From NCBI GenBank assembly GCA_017531585.1, contig JAFXKT010000002.1, forward strand, positions 258,203 to 322,202: 64,000 bases of DNA, read 5' to 3'. Under the pieces are notes generated by a model that saw nothing but the letters and a program-made list of their open reading frames with translations, was not told the DNA's origin and did no database searches. Made by a program: the position numbers and the translations under genes. Positions 43,103-51,094 of this stretch are shown piece after piece. Within the stretch, counting starts at the first letter, position 1; each line of letters begins with the position of its first letter. This stretch comes from Candidatus Saccharimonadota bacterium. GTDB lineage: Bacteria > Patescibacteriota > Saccharimonadia > Saccharimonadales > Saccharimonadaceae.

Positions 43103-43749
43103 TGCACGAATCTTGGCAAGACTTTTTACAGCACGAGTTTAATCAGCCATATTTCAAAAAGCTGAGCAAGTTTTTGCATGAAGCTTACGAAACCAAGACG
43201 ATTTACCCGCCAAAGCAACAAGTCTTTTCAGCTTTTTCAACAGACCTGAACGAGGTAAAAGTCGTAATCCTTGGCCAAGATCCATACCACGAACCAGGCC
43301 AAGCCCACGGGCTAGCTTTTTCGGTTCAGGACGGAGTCAAAATTCCACCTTCGCTCGTCAATATTTACAAAGAGATTCACGAAGAACTCGGCTCGCCAAT
43401 TCCAAAATCTGGCAAGCTTACCAACTGGCAAGAGCAGGGCGTTTTGCTGCTTAATAACGTTTTGACCGTCGAAGCCCACAAAGCTGGCAGCCACCGCGGT
43501 TATGGCTGGGAAGATTTTACAAAACACTGCGTAGAATACCTGTCTAAAACTCGCCCACATTTAGTCTTTTTACTTTGGGGCAGAGATGCCAGAAATAAAG
43601 CCACATTAGTAGACAAAAGTAAGCACCTTGTTCTAGAAGCCGCCCATCCGTCGCCACTCTCTGCCTATAATGGATTCTTTGGCTGCAACCACTTCAAAAA
43701 GTGCAATGAGCAGCTAGAAGAATGGGGGTTAACCCCAATAAATTGGTAA
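43102..43749 (+). CDS. ung: Uracil-DNA glycosylase (family 1)
   Basis: 215 aa. Removes uracil from DNA. Motif A VVILGQDPYHEPGQAHGLAFS with the catalytic Asp, and motif B AAHPSPLSAYNGFFGCNHF with the catalytic His. Third gene of the operon; its ATG overlaps the tmk stop. Confidence 0.97.
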   Translation: MHESWQDFLQHEFNQPYFKKLSKFLHEAYETKTIYPPKQQVFSAFSTDLNEVKVVILGQDPYHEPGQAHGLAFSVQDGVKIPPSLVNIYKEIHEELGSPIPKSGKLTNWQEQGVLLLNNVLTVEAHKAGSHRGYGWEDFTKHCVEYLSKTRPHLVFLLWGRDARNKATLVDKSKHLVLEAAHPSPLSAYNGFFGCNHFKKCNEQLEEWGLTPINW

Positions 43750-43803
43750 CCCTTCAAAGCACTTATGCTCGCTTTATCTTGAATAATCTGTTATAAAATC
43801 CTT

Positions 43804-44124
43804 ATGAATGAATTTATCTGTCTCTTTTTGCCAGCTTTCCTAACCCTGACAAAGAAAGATCTCAAAGACACCCCTGTAAACATTATCAAGAAGTATGCTA
43901 CTTCAGTACTTGCGATCAATTTTATCGCAATGCTCGCCGTTTGCATTCTCCATTACGTTACCGGTGAAGCTACAATCGAATATACCTACGTTTTTACGAT
44001 CAAATATCTAGTACTAGCGTTCGTACTAGCCAAAATTCTTCCATCGATTCATAAATTCATCAAGAAAAACTTCAAAATCGAGGTACGCCGTGAAAATCGC
44101 GAGAAAAATTCTAAGCGTAGTTAA
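43804..44124 (+). CDS. Small membrane protein paired with LTA-synthase-like gene
   Basis: 106 aa, two or three membrane segments (about 5-20, 33-52, 62-82) and a basic tail. Family unknown. TATAAA lies six bases before the ATG (leaderless). It overlaps the following synthase gene by 35 nt, so the two proteins are probably made together and may interact in the membrane. Confidence 0.65.
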   Translation: MNEFICLFLPAFLTLTKKDLKDTPVNIIKKYATSVLAINFIAMLAVCILHYVTGEATIEYTYVFTIKYLVLAFVLAKILPSIHKFIKKNFKIEVRRENREKNSKRS

Positions 44125-45619
44125 TCTACTTGTTATCTTTTTTGCCACGCTAGCCGTATATGCCACTCAGTGGCTACGCGCCAACTATGGTGATATTAGC
44201 TTCGACGAAATCCTGTTCACGTTAACCTCGCCAATCCACGGAACAGAAGATGGCCTTATCGAATCTTTTAAAACCGATGCGTTAAAACCTGCCATTATAG
44301 TCTCTCTTGCGCTCTTTATTGCTCTCACGGTCCTTTATTCTTTCTTCATATCGTCGACATTCAAGTTCAAAATCCAATTATTTAAACATAAAGCTCACGA
44401 ATTCAAGATCAGTGGCCTTGTTCCATTCTTTTTGCTCGTCGTATTAAATATCGGTACTATCGCCGCTACCCTAAATAATTGCATTGACGAAGTAGGCATC
44501 AAAGAATACTATTTTAATCAAACTCAAAATTCCACCTTTATCGCAGACAACTATGTCGACCCAAACAGCGTTGCGCTTACTTTTCCAGAGCAAAAGAGAA
44601 ATCTTATTCATATCTATGTCGAATCGTTCGAATCTAGCTTCTTCTCAAAAGAACTAGGCGGTCAAGAAAGTGCCAACCTCCTCGAAGAGCTAACCAAGCT
44701 TACTTCAGAAAATGTCAACTTCTCTAATACAGATAAGTTTGGTGGCGCCTACGTAACCTCCAATACTGGATACACATCCGCAGGCCTTACTGCACAAATG
44801 CTTGGCATTCCAATCAAGATTAATAGCTATGCCATTGGCCTAACTGAGCAACATGATCACTTCCTACAAGGCGCAACCGGAATCGGAAACATCCTCGAAC
44901 AGCAAGGCTACCGTCAATATTTTATGATGGGCTCAGAAAAAGAATTCGGCAACCGCGATACGCTCCTAGAAGAGCACGGCAACTACATAATCTACGACCT
45001 AAATAGCGCAAAAGAAGATGGTAGTCTCCCAGAAGATTACCGTGAATTCTGGGGCTTCGAAGACAGCAAACTATTTGCCTTCGCAAAAAAGCAGCTAACC
45101 GAGATTGCAAAAGACGACGCCCCATTTAATTATTCCTTCCTTACCGAGAATACCCATCACCCAGAAGGCTACATGGAATCCAGCTGCCCACAAAACTACA
45201 GCGAACAATATTCTAACGTTGTTAACTGTACTGCAGGGCAGATTCTAGACTTTATAAACTGGGTCAAGAAACAAGACTTCTACAAAAACACCACTATCGT
45301 TATTACTGGCGATCATCTATCTATGACTAGCGAACACTTCTCGGAAGATCAACTTTCCGAGCGCCGCGTATATAACTTATTCATCAACTCCGCCGTAAAA
45401 CCAAAGCAGACCAAAAACCGCCAGTTCACCACGATGGATATTTTTCCAACCACGCTTGCAGCCATGGGCGTAAAAATCGAAGGCGACCGCCTAGCACTCG
45501 GCACAAACCTATTCTCTGACAAGAAAACTCTCCTTGAGCAATACGGCACAGAAGAATTAAATACAGAACTAGATAAGCGCAGCATCTTCTACAACGACAA
45601 GTTCCTCCTCGGAAGATAG
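44090..45619 (+). CDS. LtaS-like phosphoglycerol transferase (sulfatase fold)
   Basis: 509 aa. N-terminal membrane segments (about four in residues 1-125) followed by a sulfatase-type outer domain. Metal-site and nucleophile motifs: HIYVESFESSFF, GGAYVTSNTGYTSAGLTAQML with the Thr nucleophile, and ITGDHLSMT. Such enzymes polymerise or transfer glycerol phosphate from phosphatidylglycerol onto lipoteichoic acid or glycans. GTG start with GAGGT upstream. The stop overlaps a CCTCGGAAGA/TCTTCCGAGG hairpin (45607-45630) without a clear T-run. Confidence 0.85.
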   Translation: MKIARKILSVVNLLVIFFATLAVYATQWLRANYGDISFDEILFTLTSPIHGTEDGLIESFKTDALKPAIIVSLALFIALTVLYSFFISSTFKFKIQLFKHKAHEFKISGLVPFFLLVVLNIGTIAATLNNCIDEVGIKEYYFNQTQNSTFIADNYVDPNSVALTFPEQKRNLIHIYVESFESSFFSKELGGQESANLLEELTKLTSENVNFSNTDKFGGAYVTSNTGYTSAGLTAQMLGIPIKINSYAIGLTEQHDHFLQGATGIGNILEQQGYRQYFMMGSEKEFGNRDTLLEEHGNYIIYDLNSAKEDGSLPEDYREFWGFEDSKLFAFAKKQLTEIAKDDAPFNYSFLTENTHHPEGYMESSCPQNYSEQYSNVVNCTAGQILDFINWVKKQDFYKNTTIVITGDHLSMTSEHFSEDQLSERRVYNLFINSAVKPKQTKNRQFTTMDIFPTTLAAMGVKIEGDRLALGTNLFSDKKTLLEQYGTEELNTELDKRSIFYNDKFLLGR

Positions 45620-45640
45620 TCTTCCGAGGACCTATCCTCT

Positions 45641-45728
45641 TTGACTTAAAATACAAATCATTGTATAATATAGCCACGCAAGCACCCTAGGTAGCATGTG
45701 TTAGAACATTTCAAAGGAGGATTCCTCA
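45641..45728 (+). promoter_or_regulatory. Promoter of the 45729 gene
   Basis: TTGACT at 45641 and TATAAT at 45664 (17-bp spacer), leader of about 55 nt, AAAGGAGGATT before the ATG. Confidence 0.85.
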
Positions 45729-46136
45729 ATGGACCAGCTGAAAGGAACAAATTTCGAGAAAACACTCACAGAAGGAGGCTTCGTTGTTTACAACATCCCT
45801 CCGAAAGGCAACCTACCCGTACGTTGCACGCCCGTCAGCAATGAGCTGAGCGCATGGCAAACAACGCTCGGCAGCTGCAATCCCTATGTAGTCGCAGATC
45901 AGAATACAAAGACAATCGCCGTGCTCTACGACAAAATCGTCGGAGAGATAACCGAGCGAACTATCTACACTACACTCGTCATCGTCCGCACCTATCTTAG
46001 ACACTGGAACGTTAAGCCCGAGATTATTCGAGCCAGCAGACCCCACTGCGCATACATCATTTGCGACGGCGACAGCCCCATCACAAACAGTGTCATCAAA
46101 GACACTCTTACTGAGCTGAGATCCATAATTATCTAA
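45729..46136 (+). CDS. Orphan protein, unknown function
   Basis: 135 aa, not recognised. It is soluble, mixed alpha/beta, with no signal peptide. Four Cys residues are scattered. Orphan-class single unit with consensus promoter, AGGAGG and terminator; CCC/CTC/AGA codons. Confidence 0.72.
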   Translation: MDQLKGTNFEKTLTEGGFVVYNIPPKGNLPVRCTPVSNELSAWQTTLGSCNPYVVADQNTKTIAVLYDKIVGEITERTIYTTLVIVRTYLRHWNVKPEIIRASRPHCAYIICDGDSPITNSVIKDTLTELRSIII

Positions 46137-46146
46137 TCTCCTTCAA

Positions 46147-46177
46147 AGACCCCGGCGCAAGCTAGGGCCTTTTTTTA
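46147..46177 (+). terminator. Hairpin terminator
   Basis: AG-CCC / GGG-CT outer stem with an inner GC-GCAA-GC, followed by seven T. Confidence 0.65.
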
Positions 46178-46218
46178 GAGGATGCGCCATATTACACCGA
46201 ATGGTATAATAAGCATAG

Positions 46219-47001
46219 ATGACAGAAGATTACTGTAAACTTATTGGACTAAAAATCCACTACGCCAAACAGGGTAGCGGAAGAGTTCTACTAGTCCTCG
46301 CCGGTTGGGGCACAACTATTGCTACCTACCAAAGCATTTTTGATGATTTCTCAGAAAACCACACCGTCTATTGTCTAGAAATGCCGGGCTGCGGTTCTTC
46401 AGATGAGCCAAAACAGGCACTAACTTCTAGTGATTACGCAGAACTCGTCAAAGAATTCATCAAAAAAGAAGGCATTACCAGGCTAGACCTTATCGGTCAC
46501 TCTAACGGTGGACGCACCATTATCAAGATGCTCGGCGAGAATCCGGACGAGCTAGATTTCAAAGTTGACCATATCGTTTTGACCGGCTGTGCTGGCCTCG
46601 TTCAAAAAAAGAGCGCCGCAACCAAAATCAAAACCAGCCTTATGAAAGCTGGCAAGAAAGCCATCAGCACCAAGCTAGCCAAAAAGCTCGCTCCAAACCT
46701 AGAAGAAGGTCTAAAGAGCAGAATGGGCTCCGACGATTATCGCGCCGCAACTCCTGTCATGCGCGAAACTCTAGTCAATCTTGTAAACGAAGACCTCCGC
46801 GACCTGCTACCAAATCTATCCCAACCGACTCTTCTAATCTGGGGAGAAATCGACGACCAGACTCCGCTCCATGATGGCGAAGTTATGGAAAACCTAATCG
46901 AAGATTCTGGACTAATCATGTTCGAGAATTGCGGACATTTTGCATTTCTAGAAGACCGTGCACGTTTTGCTGCAATCGTAAAAAACTTTTTAGCAAGTTA
47001 A
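46219..47001 (+). CDS. Alpha/beta hydrolase in the murF-ddl operon
   Basis: 260 aa. Catalytic triad candidates: Ser in LIGHSNGGRT, Asp in WGEIDDQTP, His in NCGHFAFLE. Oxyanion region LLVLAGWGTT. The substrate is unknown; its place directly before murF (one base apart) and ddl suggests a role in cell-wall or lipid metabolism. TATAAT ends eight bases before the ATG (leaderless). Confidence 0.85.
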   Translation: MTEDYCKLIGLKIHYAKQGSGRVLLVLAGWGTTIATYQSIFDDFSENHTVYCLEMPGCGSSDEPKQALTSSDYAELVKEFIKKEGITRLDLIGHSNGGRTIIKMLGENPDELDFKVDHIVLTGCAGLVQKKSAATKIKTSLMKAGKKAISTKLAKKLAPNLEEGLKSRMGSDDYRAATPVMRETLVNLVNEDLRDLLPNLSQPTLLIWGEIDDQTPLHDGEVMENLIEDSGLIMFENCGHFAFLEDRARFAAIVKNFLAS

Positions 47002-47002
47002 T

Positions 47003-48544
47003 ATGATATACGTTTTAATTGTTTTACTAATTATCAACTTAGCCCTAGCATGCGCAAACTACTTGCACATGTTCCAGCTTAATTTCTATAAAACCAATAT
47101 GCACCTCCATTGGTGCAAGAGTAATATCGGCAAGTTAATCTTCCGCAGCGTCTTGTCGCTTTGTGGTCTTCTAGTTTTAACCGAGCCTCTAATCCTACAA
47201 GTTTTCGCCGCAATAGTGCTCGCTTTTTCAATCTTCTTACTTATCCCAAAGAAGAAATCCAAAGTTCCATTCAAAATCACCGGAAGAGTTCTTCGTCTTT
47301 TCGCGCTCGAAGCCGTTATTACTGCACTAATTGTCTCCATTAAACCAAGTCTAAACTGCACGATTATTCGCCTAGGCATCATTAATGTTCTTGCGCCATT
47401 CCTATGCCTCGTCGCAAATTTCGTGCTTTACCCAATCGAAAAAGTCGGCCAAAAACGCTACATCGATAGCGCAAAAGCCATCCTTGAAAAACATCAAGAT
47501 TTGACCATTATTGGTATCACTGGTAGTTATGGCAAAACCAGCATGAAGACCTTCCTAACCGAACTTTTGAAGCAAAAATACAACGTCCTGACAACTCCAC
47601 AGAACTACAACACGCCTCTTGGCATCGCTAAAACAATCAAGACCGAGCTAAAACCGACCCATCAAATCTTCGTCTGCGAGATGGGTGCAATGTGGAAGGG
47701 CGAAATTGCCGAATGCTGCGAACTCGCCAACCCAGACCTTGGCATTATTACGGCCATCGGCCCTCAACATCTTCAAACCTTCAAAACTATCGATACTATC
47801 ATTAGTACTAAGTTTGAGCTTGCTGATTCGGTCGCAAAGAACGATGGCGTCGTATTCCTAGATTGCGATAACCAATACATCAAGAAGCATCACACAAAAG
47901 CAAACGTTATTAGCTATGGCGTCGAGAACGAAAAGCTAGATTACTATGCCGACAAACTAAAATCTTCAAGTGAAGGCCAGCGTTTTACAATCAATCACGA
48001 AGGCAAAAAACTAGAATGCCAGGTCAAACTACTCGGCTTCCATAATACCGAGAACCTAACTGGCGCTATCGCCGTCGCGAAATACCTTGGCGTTTCGGAC
48101 AAAGATATCCAGTATGCACTCAAACATATCAAAGGCGCACCGCATCGCCTAGAACTAAGCAACAGAGGCAACCTTAGTATCATCGACGATACCTACAACT
48201 CCAACCCAGTCAGCTCCAAACTCGCCGTCGACACTCTATCCGAATTGGAGGGTAAGCAAGTCGTTATCACTCCTGGCCTTATCGAACTCGGCGACGACGA
48301 AGAGCGATACAATCAAGAGCTCGGCGAACACATCGCAAAACAAGAGATCGATCATGTATACCTAGTTGGCCGTGGTAGCCAAACCGCCGCCATCGAAGCA
48401 GGGCTGACCGCAAAGAAATTCGACGAGGGCAAGATTCAGTATGTCAAAAGTCCGCAAGAAGGCGTCAGCTACGCAACACGTCGCTACCCATCAGAAAAGT
48501 TAAACATCCTACTATTAAACGATTTGCCAGATAACTATAATTAA
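47003..48544 (+). CDS. murF: MurF-like ligase with N-terminal membrane domain
   Basis: 513 aa. About four membrane segments (1-150) precede a Mur-ligase domain: ATP loop GITGSYGKTSMKT, NYNTPLGIA, EMGAMWKGEIAECCE, HRLELSNRGNLSIIDDTYNSNP. MurF adds D-Ala-D-Ala to UDP-MurNAc-tripeptide in the cytoplasm. Classic MurF has no membrane part, so this form would work at the membrane next to MraY/MurG. ddl follows 8 bp later and supplies the D-Ala-D-Ala substrate. Confidence 0.88.
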   Translation: MIYVLIVLLIINLALACANYLHMFQLNFYKTNMHLHWCKSNIGKLIFRSVLSLCGLLVLTEPLILQVFAAIVLAFSIFLLIPKKKSKVPFKITGRVLRLFALEAVITALIVSIKPSLNCTIIRLGIINVLAPFLCLVANFVLYPIEKVGQKRYIDSAKAILEKHQDLTIIGITGSYGKTSMKTFLTELLKQKYNVLTTPQNYNTPLGIAKTIKTELKPTHQIFVCEMGAMWKGEIAECCELANPDLGIITAIGPQHLQTFKTIDTIISTKFELADSVAKNDGVVFLDCDNQYIKKHHTKANVISYGVENEKLDYYADKLKSSSEGQRFTINHEGKKLECQVKLLGFHNTENLTGAIAVAKYLGVSDKDIQYALKHIKGAPHRLELSNRGNLSIIDDTYNSNPVSSKLAVDTLSELEGKQVVITPGLIELGDDEERYNQELGEHIAKQEIDHVYLVGRGSQTAAIEAGLTAKKFDEGKIQYVKSPQEGVSYATRRYPSEKLNILLLNDLPDNYN

Positions 48545-48552
48545 GGAGTATT

Positions 48553-49809
48553 ATGAAAATCAAAGTCGCAGTCTTCTTCGGCGGAAACAGCGTCGAACAC
48601 GAAGTATCAATCATTACAGCCTTGCAGGCAATCGAAAACATCAATACCGAAAAGTATGATGTAATCCCTGTATATATCACCAAAGACAACAAGATGTTCG
48701 CCGGCGAATCTATTGCAGATATTAATTCATACAAGAACATCCCAGCCTTACTCAAGAAGAGCACTCAGGTTGTTCCTGTAAACCTTGGCGAAAAAACCGT
48801 TCTCATGCGCTGCGAGAAGAAACTCCTCAAAGAGCAAATCTATACAGATATCGATATTGCATTTCCAATCGTTCACGGCACAAACGTCGAAGACGGCACA
48901 ATCCAGGGCTACCTAAAGATGCTAAATATCCCATTCGTTGGCTGCGATGTCATTTCTTCCGCACTCGGCATGGATAAGTTCGCCTGTAAAGAAGTCTTGC
49001 GCGAAAACAATATCCCAGTTATTGATGGCAAACTTTATAGCATCAAAGAATACAAAGAAGACGAGAAGAAACTTCGCGAAGATATCGAGAAGACTCTCTC
49101 ATTCCCAGTTATCGTAAAGCCAGTCAACCTTGGCTCTAGCGTCGGCATCAGCATCGCAAAGAATCAGAAAGAGCTCGAAACATCTCTAGAGAACGCCTTT
49201 ACTTACGCTTCAAAGATTTTGGTCGAAAAAGCCATCATGAATCTAAAGGAAGTAAACTGCTCAGTCCTCGGAGATTACGAAAATGCTTGGGCTTCAGAAT
49301 GCGAGTCCCCAATCAAGGTCGACGAAATCTTGAGTTACAAAGATAAGTATCTCGGCAATTCCGTCAAAGGTGGAGCAAAGGGCGTAAAGGGAACAAAAGG
49401 CGCCAAGAATAGCGCTTGCAAGACAAGCTCCAAAGGCAACAAATTTGGCGGCACTATGGGTTCAGATAATTCTAATCCATCTCTCGAGCTTCCTGCCAAA
49501 ATCTCGGACAAAACCAAAGAAAAGATCCAAGATTATGCCATTAAGACCTTCAATGCGCTTGGCTGTTCTGGCGTAATCCGCATCGACTTCATTATCGATC
49601 AAGATACGGAGAAGATCTATGTCAACGAAGTAAACACCATTCCTGGTAGCCTTTCTAATCACCTCTGGCGCCAAACTGGCACAGAATATCCAGTTCTTCT
49701 AGACAAGCTAATCCAGCTAGGCCTCAAGCGCGCTAGAGAAGAAGAGAATCTAACCTTCTCATTCGATACTAATATCCTATCCGGTTATTGGGGAGTAAAG
49801 AATAAATAA
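48553..49809 (+). CDS. ddl: D-alanine-D-alanine ligase with Gly/Lys-rich insertion
   Basis: 418 aa, longer than the usual 310-370. ATP-grasp enzyme: FFGGNSVEHEVSIITALQA, VIVKPVNLGSSVGI, GVIRIDFIIDQDTEKIYVNE, VNTIPGSLSNHLW. Between KDKYLG (about 263) and LELPAKIS lies a Gly/Lys-rich insertion (KGGAKGVKGTKGAKNSACK...), in the loop that is short in E. coli DdlB and extended in VanG-like ligases. An AAGGAG sequence precedes the ATG. Confidence 0.93.
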   Translation: MKIKVAVFFGGNSVEHEVSIITALQAIENINTEKYDVIPVYITKDNKMFAGESIADINSYKNIPALLKKSTQVVPVNLGEKTVLMRCEKKLLKEQIYTDIDIAFPIVHGTNVEDGTIQGYLKMLNIPFVGCDVISSALGMDKFACKEVLRENNIPVIDGKLYSIKEYKEDEKKLREDIEKTLSFPVIVKPVNLGSSVGISIAKNQKELETSLENAFTYASKILVEKAIMNLKEVNCSVLGDYENAWASECESPIKVDEILSYKDKYLGNSVKGGAKGVKGTKGAKNSACKTSSKGNKFGGTMGSDNSNPSLELPAKISDKTKEKIQDYAIKTFNALGCSGVIRIDFIIDQDTEKIYVNEVNTIPGSLSNHLWRQTGTEYPVLLDKLIQLGLKRAREEENLTFSFDTNILSGYWGVKNK

Positions 49810-49815
49810 CACCCC

Positions 49816-49851
49816 ACAAAAACGCTCAAAAAACATGGGCGTTTTTTGTTG
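49816..49851 (+). terminator. Terminator of the murF-ddl operon
   Basis: AAAACGCTC / GGGCGTTTT stem with T-run. Confidence 0.75.
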
Positions 49852-49877
49852 TAAAATTATCTTAGAGGAATAAACAC

Positions 49878-50423
49878 ATGCAAGATAATATACCAAAGAA
49901 AACGAACTATGCGGCAATAATAGCCGTTACAATAGCAGTATTAATTAGCATCTCCGCTATAGTGGCAGCGATTATTCTGGCACCAAAAGGCTCGCATAAA
50001 GATAGCGAGCTAGAACAAGCCGAAGAAGCACTCGAAAGGAGCCAAAGAAACACAGACCGCCGCCAAGACATGAATTATGTTCTATCAGCTTTCACAGACT
50101 ACCAATCAAACAATAACGGGAATTTTCCAGAAGAGCAGGGCCTCCATGGCAAATTCCTCGAAAACTACATACTTAAAGGTAACGATGAGTTCTTTACTGA
50201 CCCAGACGGCACTATGTATCATTTTTCCAACATTCATAATTGGGCCGACGGAAAGCCGCAGAACTACATTCCAGCAGAAGGTTCGCACGAGATTTCCGTC
50301 AATTATTCTGCTAAATGCATCGAAGACGATGACGTACTCCTCACAAAAGCGGGCGGTAAACGAGAAATAGCTATCCTTTACGCCCTTGAAGGTGGCGCTA
50401 TCTATTGCGGAGATAATCAATAA
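49878..50423 (+). CDS. Pilin-like protein without a prepilin cleavage site
   Basis: 181 aa. The N-terminus has one membrane helix (about 11-36) after MQDNIPKKTNY, with no FTxxE prepilin motif. After a polar helix comes QRNTDRRQDMNYVLSAFTDY and QSNNNGNFPEEQG, closely matching the region after the pilin helix in the 519-1 gene (QRNTRRRQDM, QTNNNGKSP). It therefore has a pilin-type head on an ordinary transmembrane anchor. Two Cys near the C-terminus may form a disulfide. It could be a membrane assembly partner or a decoy subunit for the pilus. Confidence 0.75.
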   Translation: MQDNIPKKTNYAAIIAVTIAVLISISAIVAAIILAPKGSHKDSELEQAEEALERSQRNTDRRQDMNYVLSAFTDYQSNNNGNFPEEQGLHGKFLENYILKGNDEFFTDPDGTMYHFSNIHNWADGKPQNYIPAEGSHEISVNYSAKCIEDDDVLLTKAGGKREIAILYALEGGAIYCGDNQ

Positions 50424-50437
50424 TTTTAATAATCTTA

Positions 50438-50520
50438 TTGACAAAATAGCAATTTTGTGCTAATATTATAAACATAGAGTTAACTTTTGCGCAGATGCAC
50501 CGCTACCAAGCGGTGCATTT
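50438..50520 (+). ncRNA. Candidate small RNA (promoter + GC hairpin)
   Basis: TTGACA (50438) and TAATAT (50461) with a 17-bp spacer form a strong promoter. From the likely start at about 50473 the transcript soon meets a perfect 10-bp hairpin ATGCACCGCT-ACCA-AGCGGTGCAT (50495-50518) followed by TTTCC. No ORF or Shine-Dalgarno is present. It may be a small RNA, or an orphan cassette that lost its gene. Confidence 0.45.
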
Positions 50521-50541
50521 CCGCTTTCTTGAGGATATTTC

Positions 50542-50639
50542 TTATCAACAACAAATCCACCAGAAGTTCACAGCTTTTTCTACAAAATATCCACTTTTTC
50601 GACGTTTTGCCACAAATTAACAGGGTAAACTTGTCCACA
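50542..50639 (+). other. Cluster of DnaA-box-like sites
   Basis: Five same-strand 9-mers resemble TTATCCACA: TTATCAACA (50542, one mismatch), AAATCCACC (50553, three), ATATCCACT (50587, two), TTTGCCACA (50606, two), TTGTCCACA (50631, one). AT-rich DNA follows. This could be part of a replication origin, but dnaA or dnaN are not in the window. Confidence 0.35.
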
Positions 50640-50696
50640 TAAAAACAACTTCAAAAATCTAAATTTCAAGACTAGCATAAGGATTATAGCTAAATA

Positions 50697-50845
50697 TATA
50701 ATATAAGTACGACATCAAACTTCGGTCACTGACGTCGAGAGATCTCGTCGCAACGTATTTGTCATTTGTACGGGCGGCACCGAGCCGAGTAATTCATGGC
50801 TCACATAAATGACTCCAAAATTCTAATCAAATAAAGGAGTAATTT
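50697..50845 (+). promoter_or_regulatory. Promoter and long structured leader of the 50846 gene
   Basis: TATAAT at 50697 with a weak -35. The leader of about 135 nt has a CGAGA/TCTCG hairpin, and a closing pair GTCATTT / AAATGAC enclosing a GAGCC/GGCTC hairpin. AAAGGAG precedes the ATG. The length and folding suggest a cis-regulatory RNA, of no class I recognise. Confidence 0.5.
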
Positions 50846-51094
50846 ATGAACAATAAAACATTAACAGGCGAGAAAGTAGAGGTCATGGCACTCTTCAACT
50901 ACAGCAAGATTCCGTGCCAGCCGCTATACTTCCGCAAACGAGGGGGCGACGAAGTCGAGATTACTGAGACAACCAGTACTCGCATCAAATTCATCGGCGG
51001 CACCGCCAAGCATATCTTTGATTGCTTGATCGGTAAAAACCGCTGCCGACTAGAGTTTGATTCAAAGTCGCTTGCGTGGACACTATTCGCGTAG
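50846..51094 (+). CDS. Orphan small protein, unknown function
   Basis: 82 aa, not recognised. Beta-rich composition, soluble, without signal peptide. It has the longest leader of the orphan-class genes in the window. It overlaps the convergent cutinase-like gene by 12 nt, and its terminator lies inside that gene. Confidence 0.65.
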   Translation: MNNKTLTGEKVEVMALFNYSKIPCQPLYFRKRGGDEVEITETTSTRIKFIGGTAKHIFDCLIGKNRCRLEFDSKSLAWTLFA

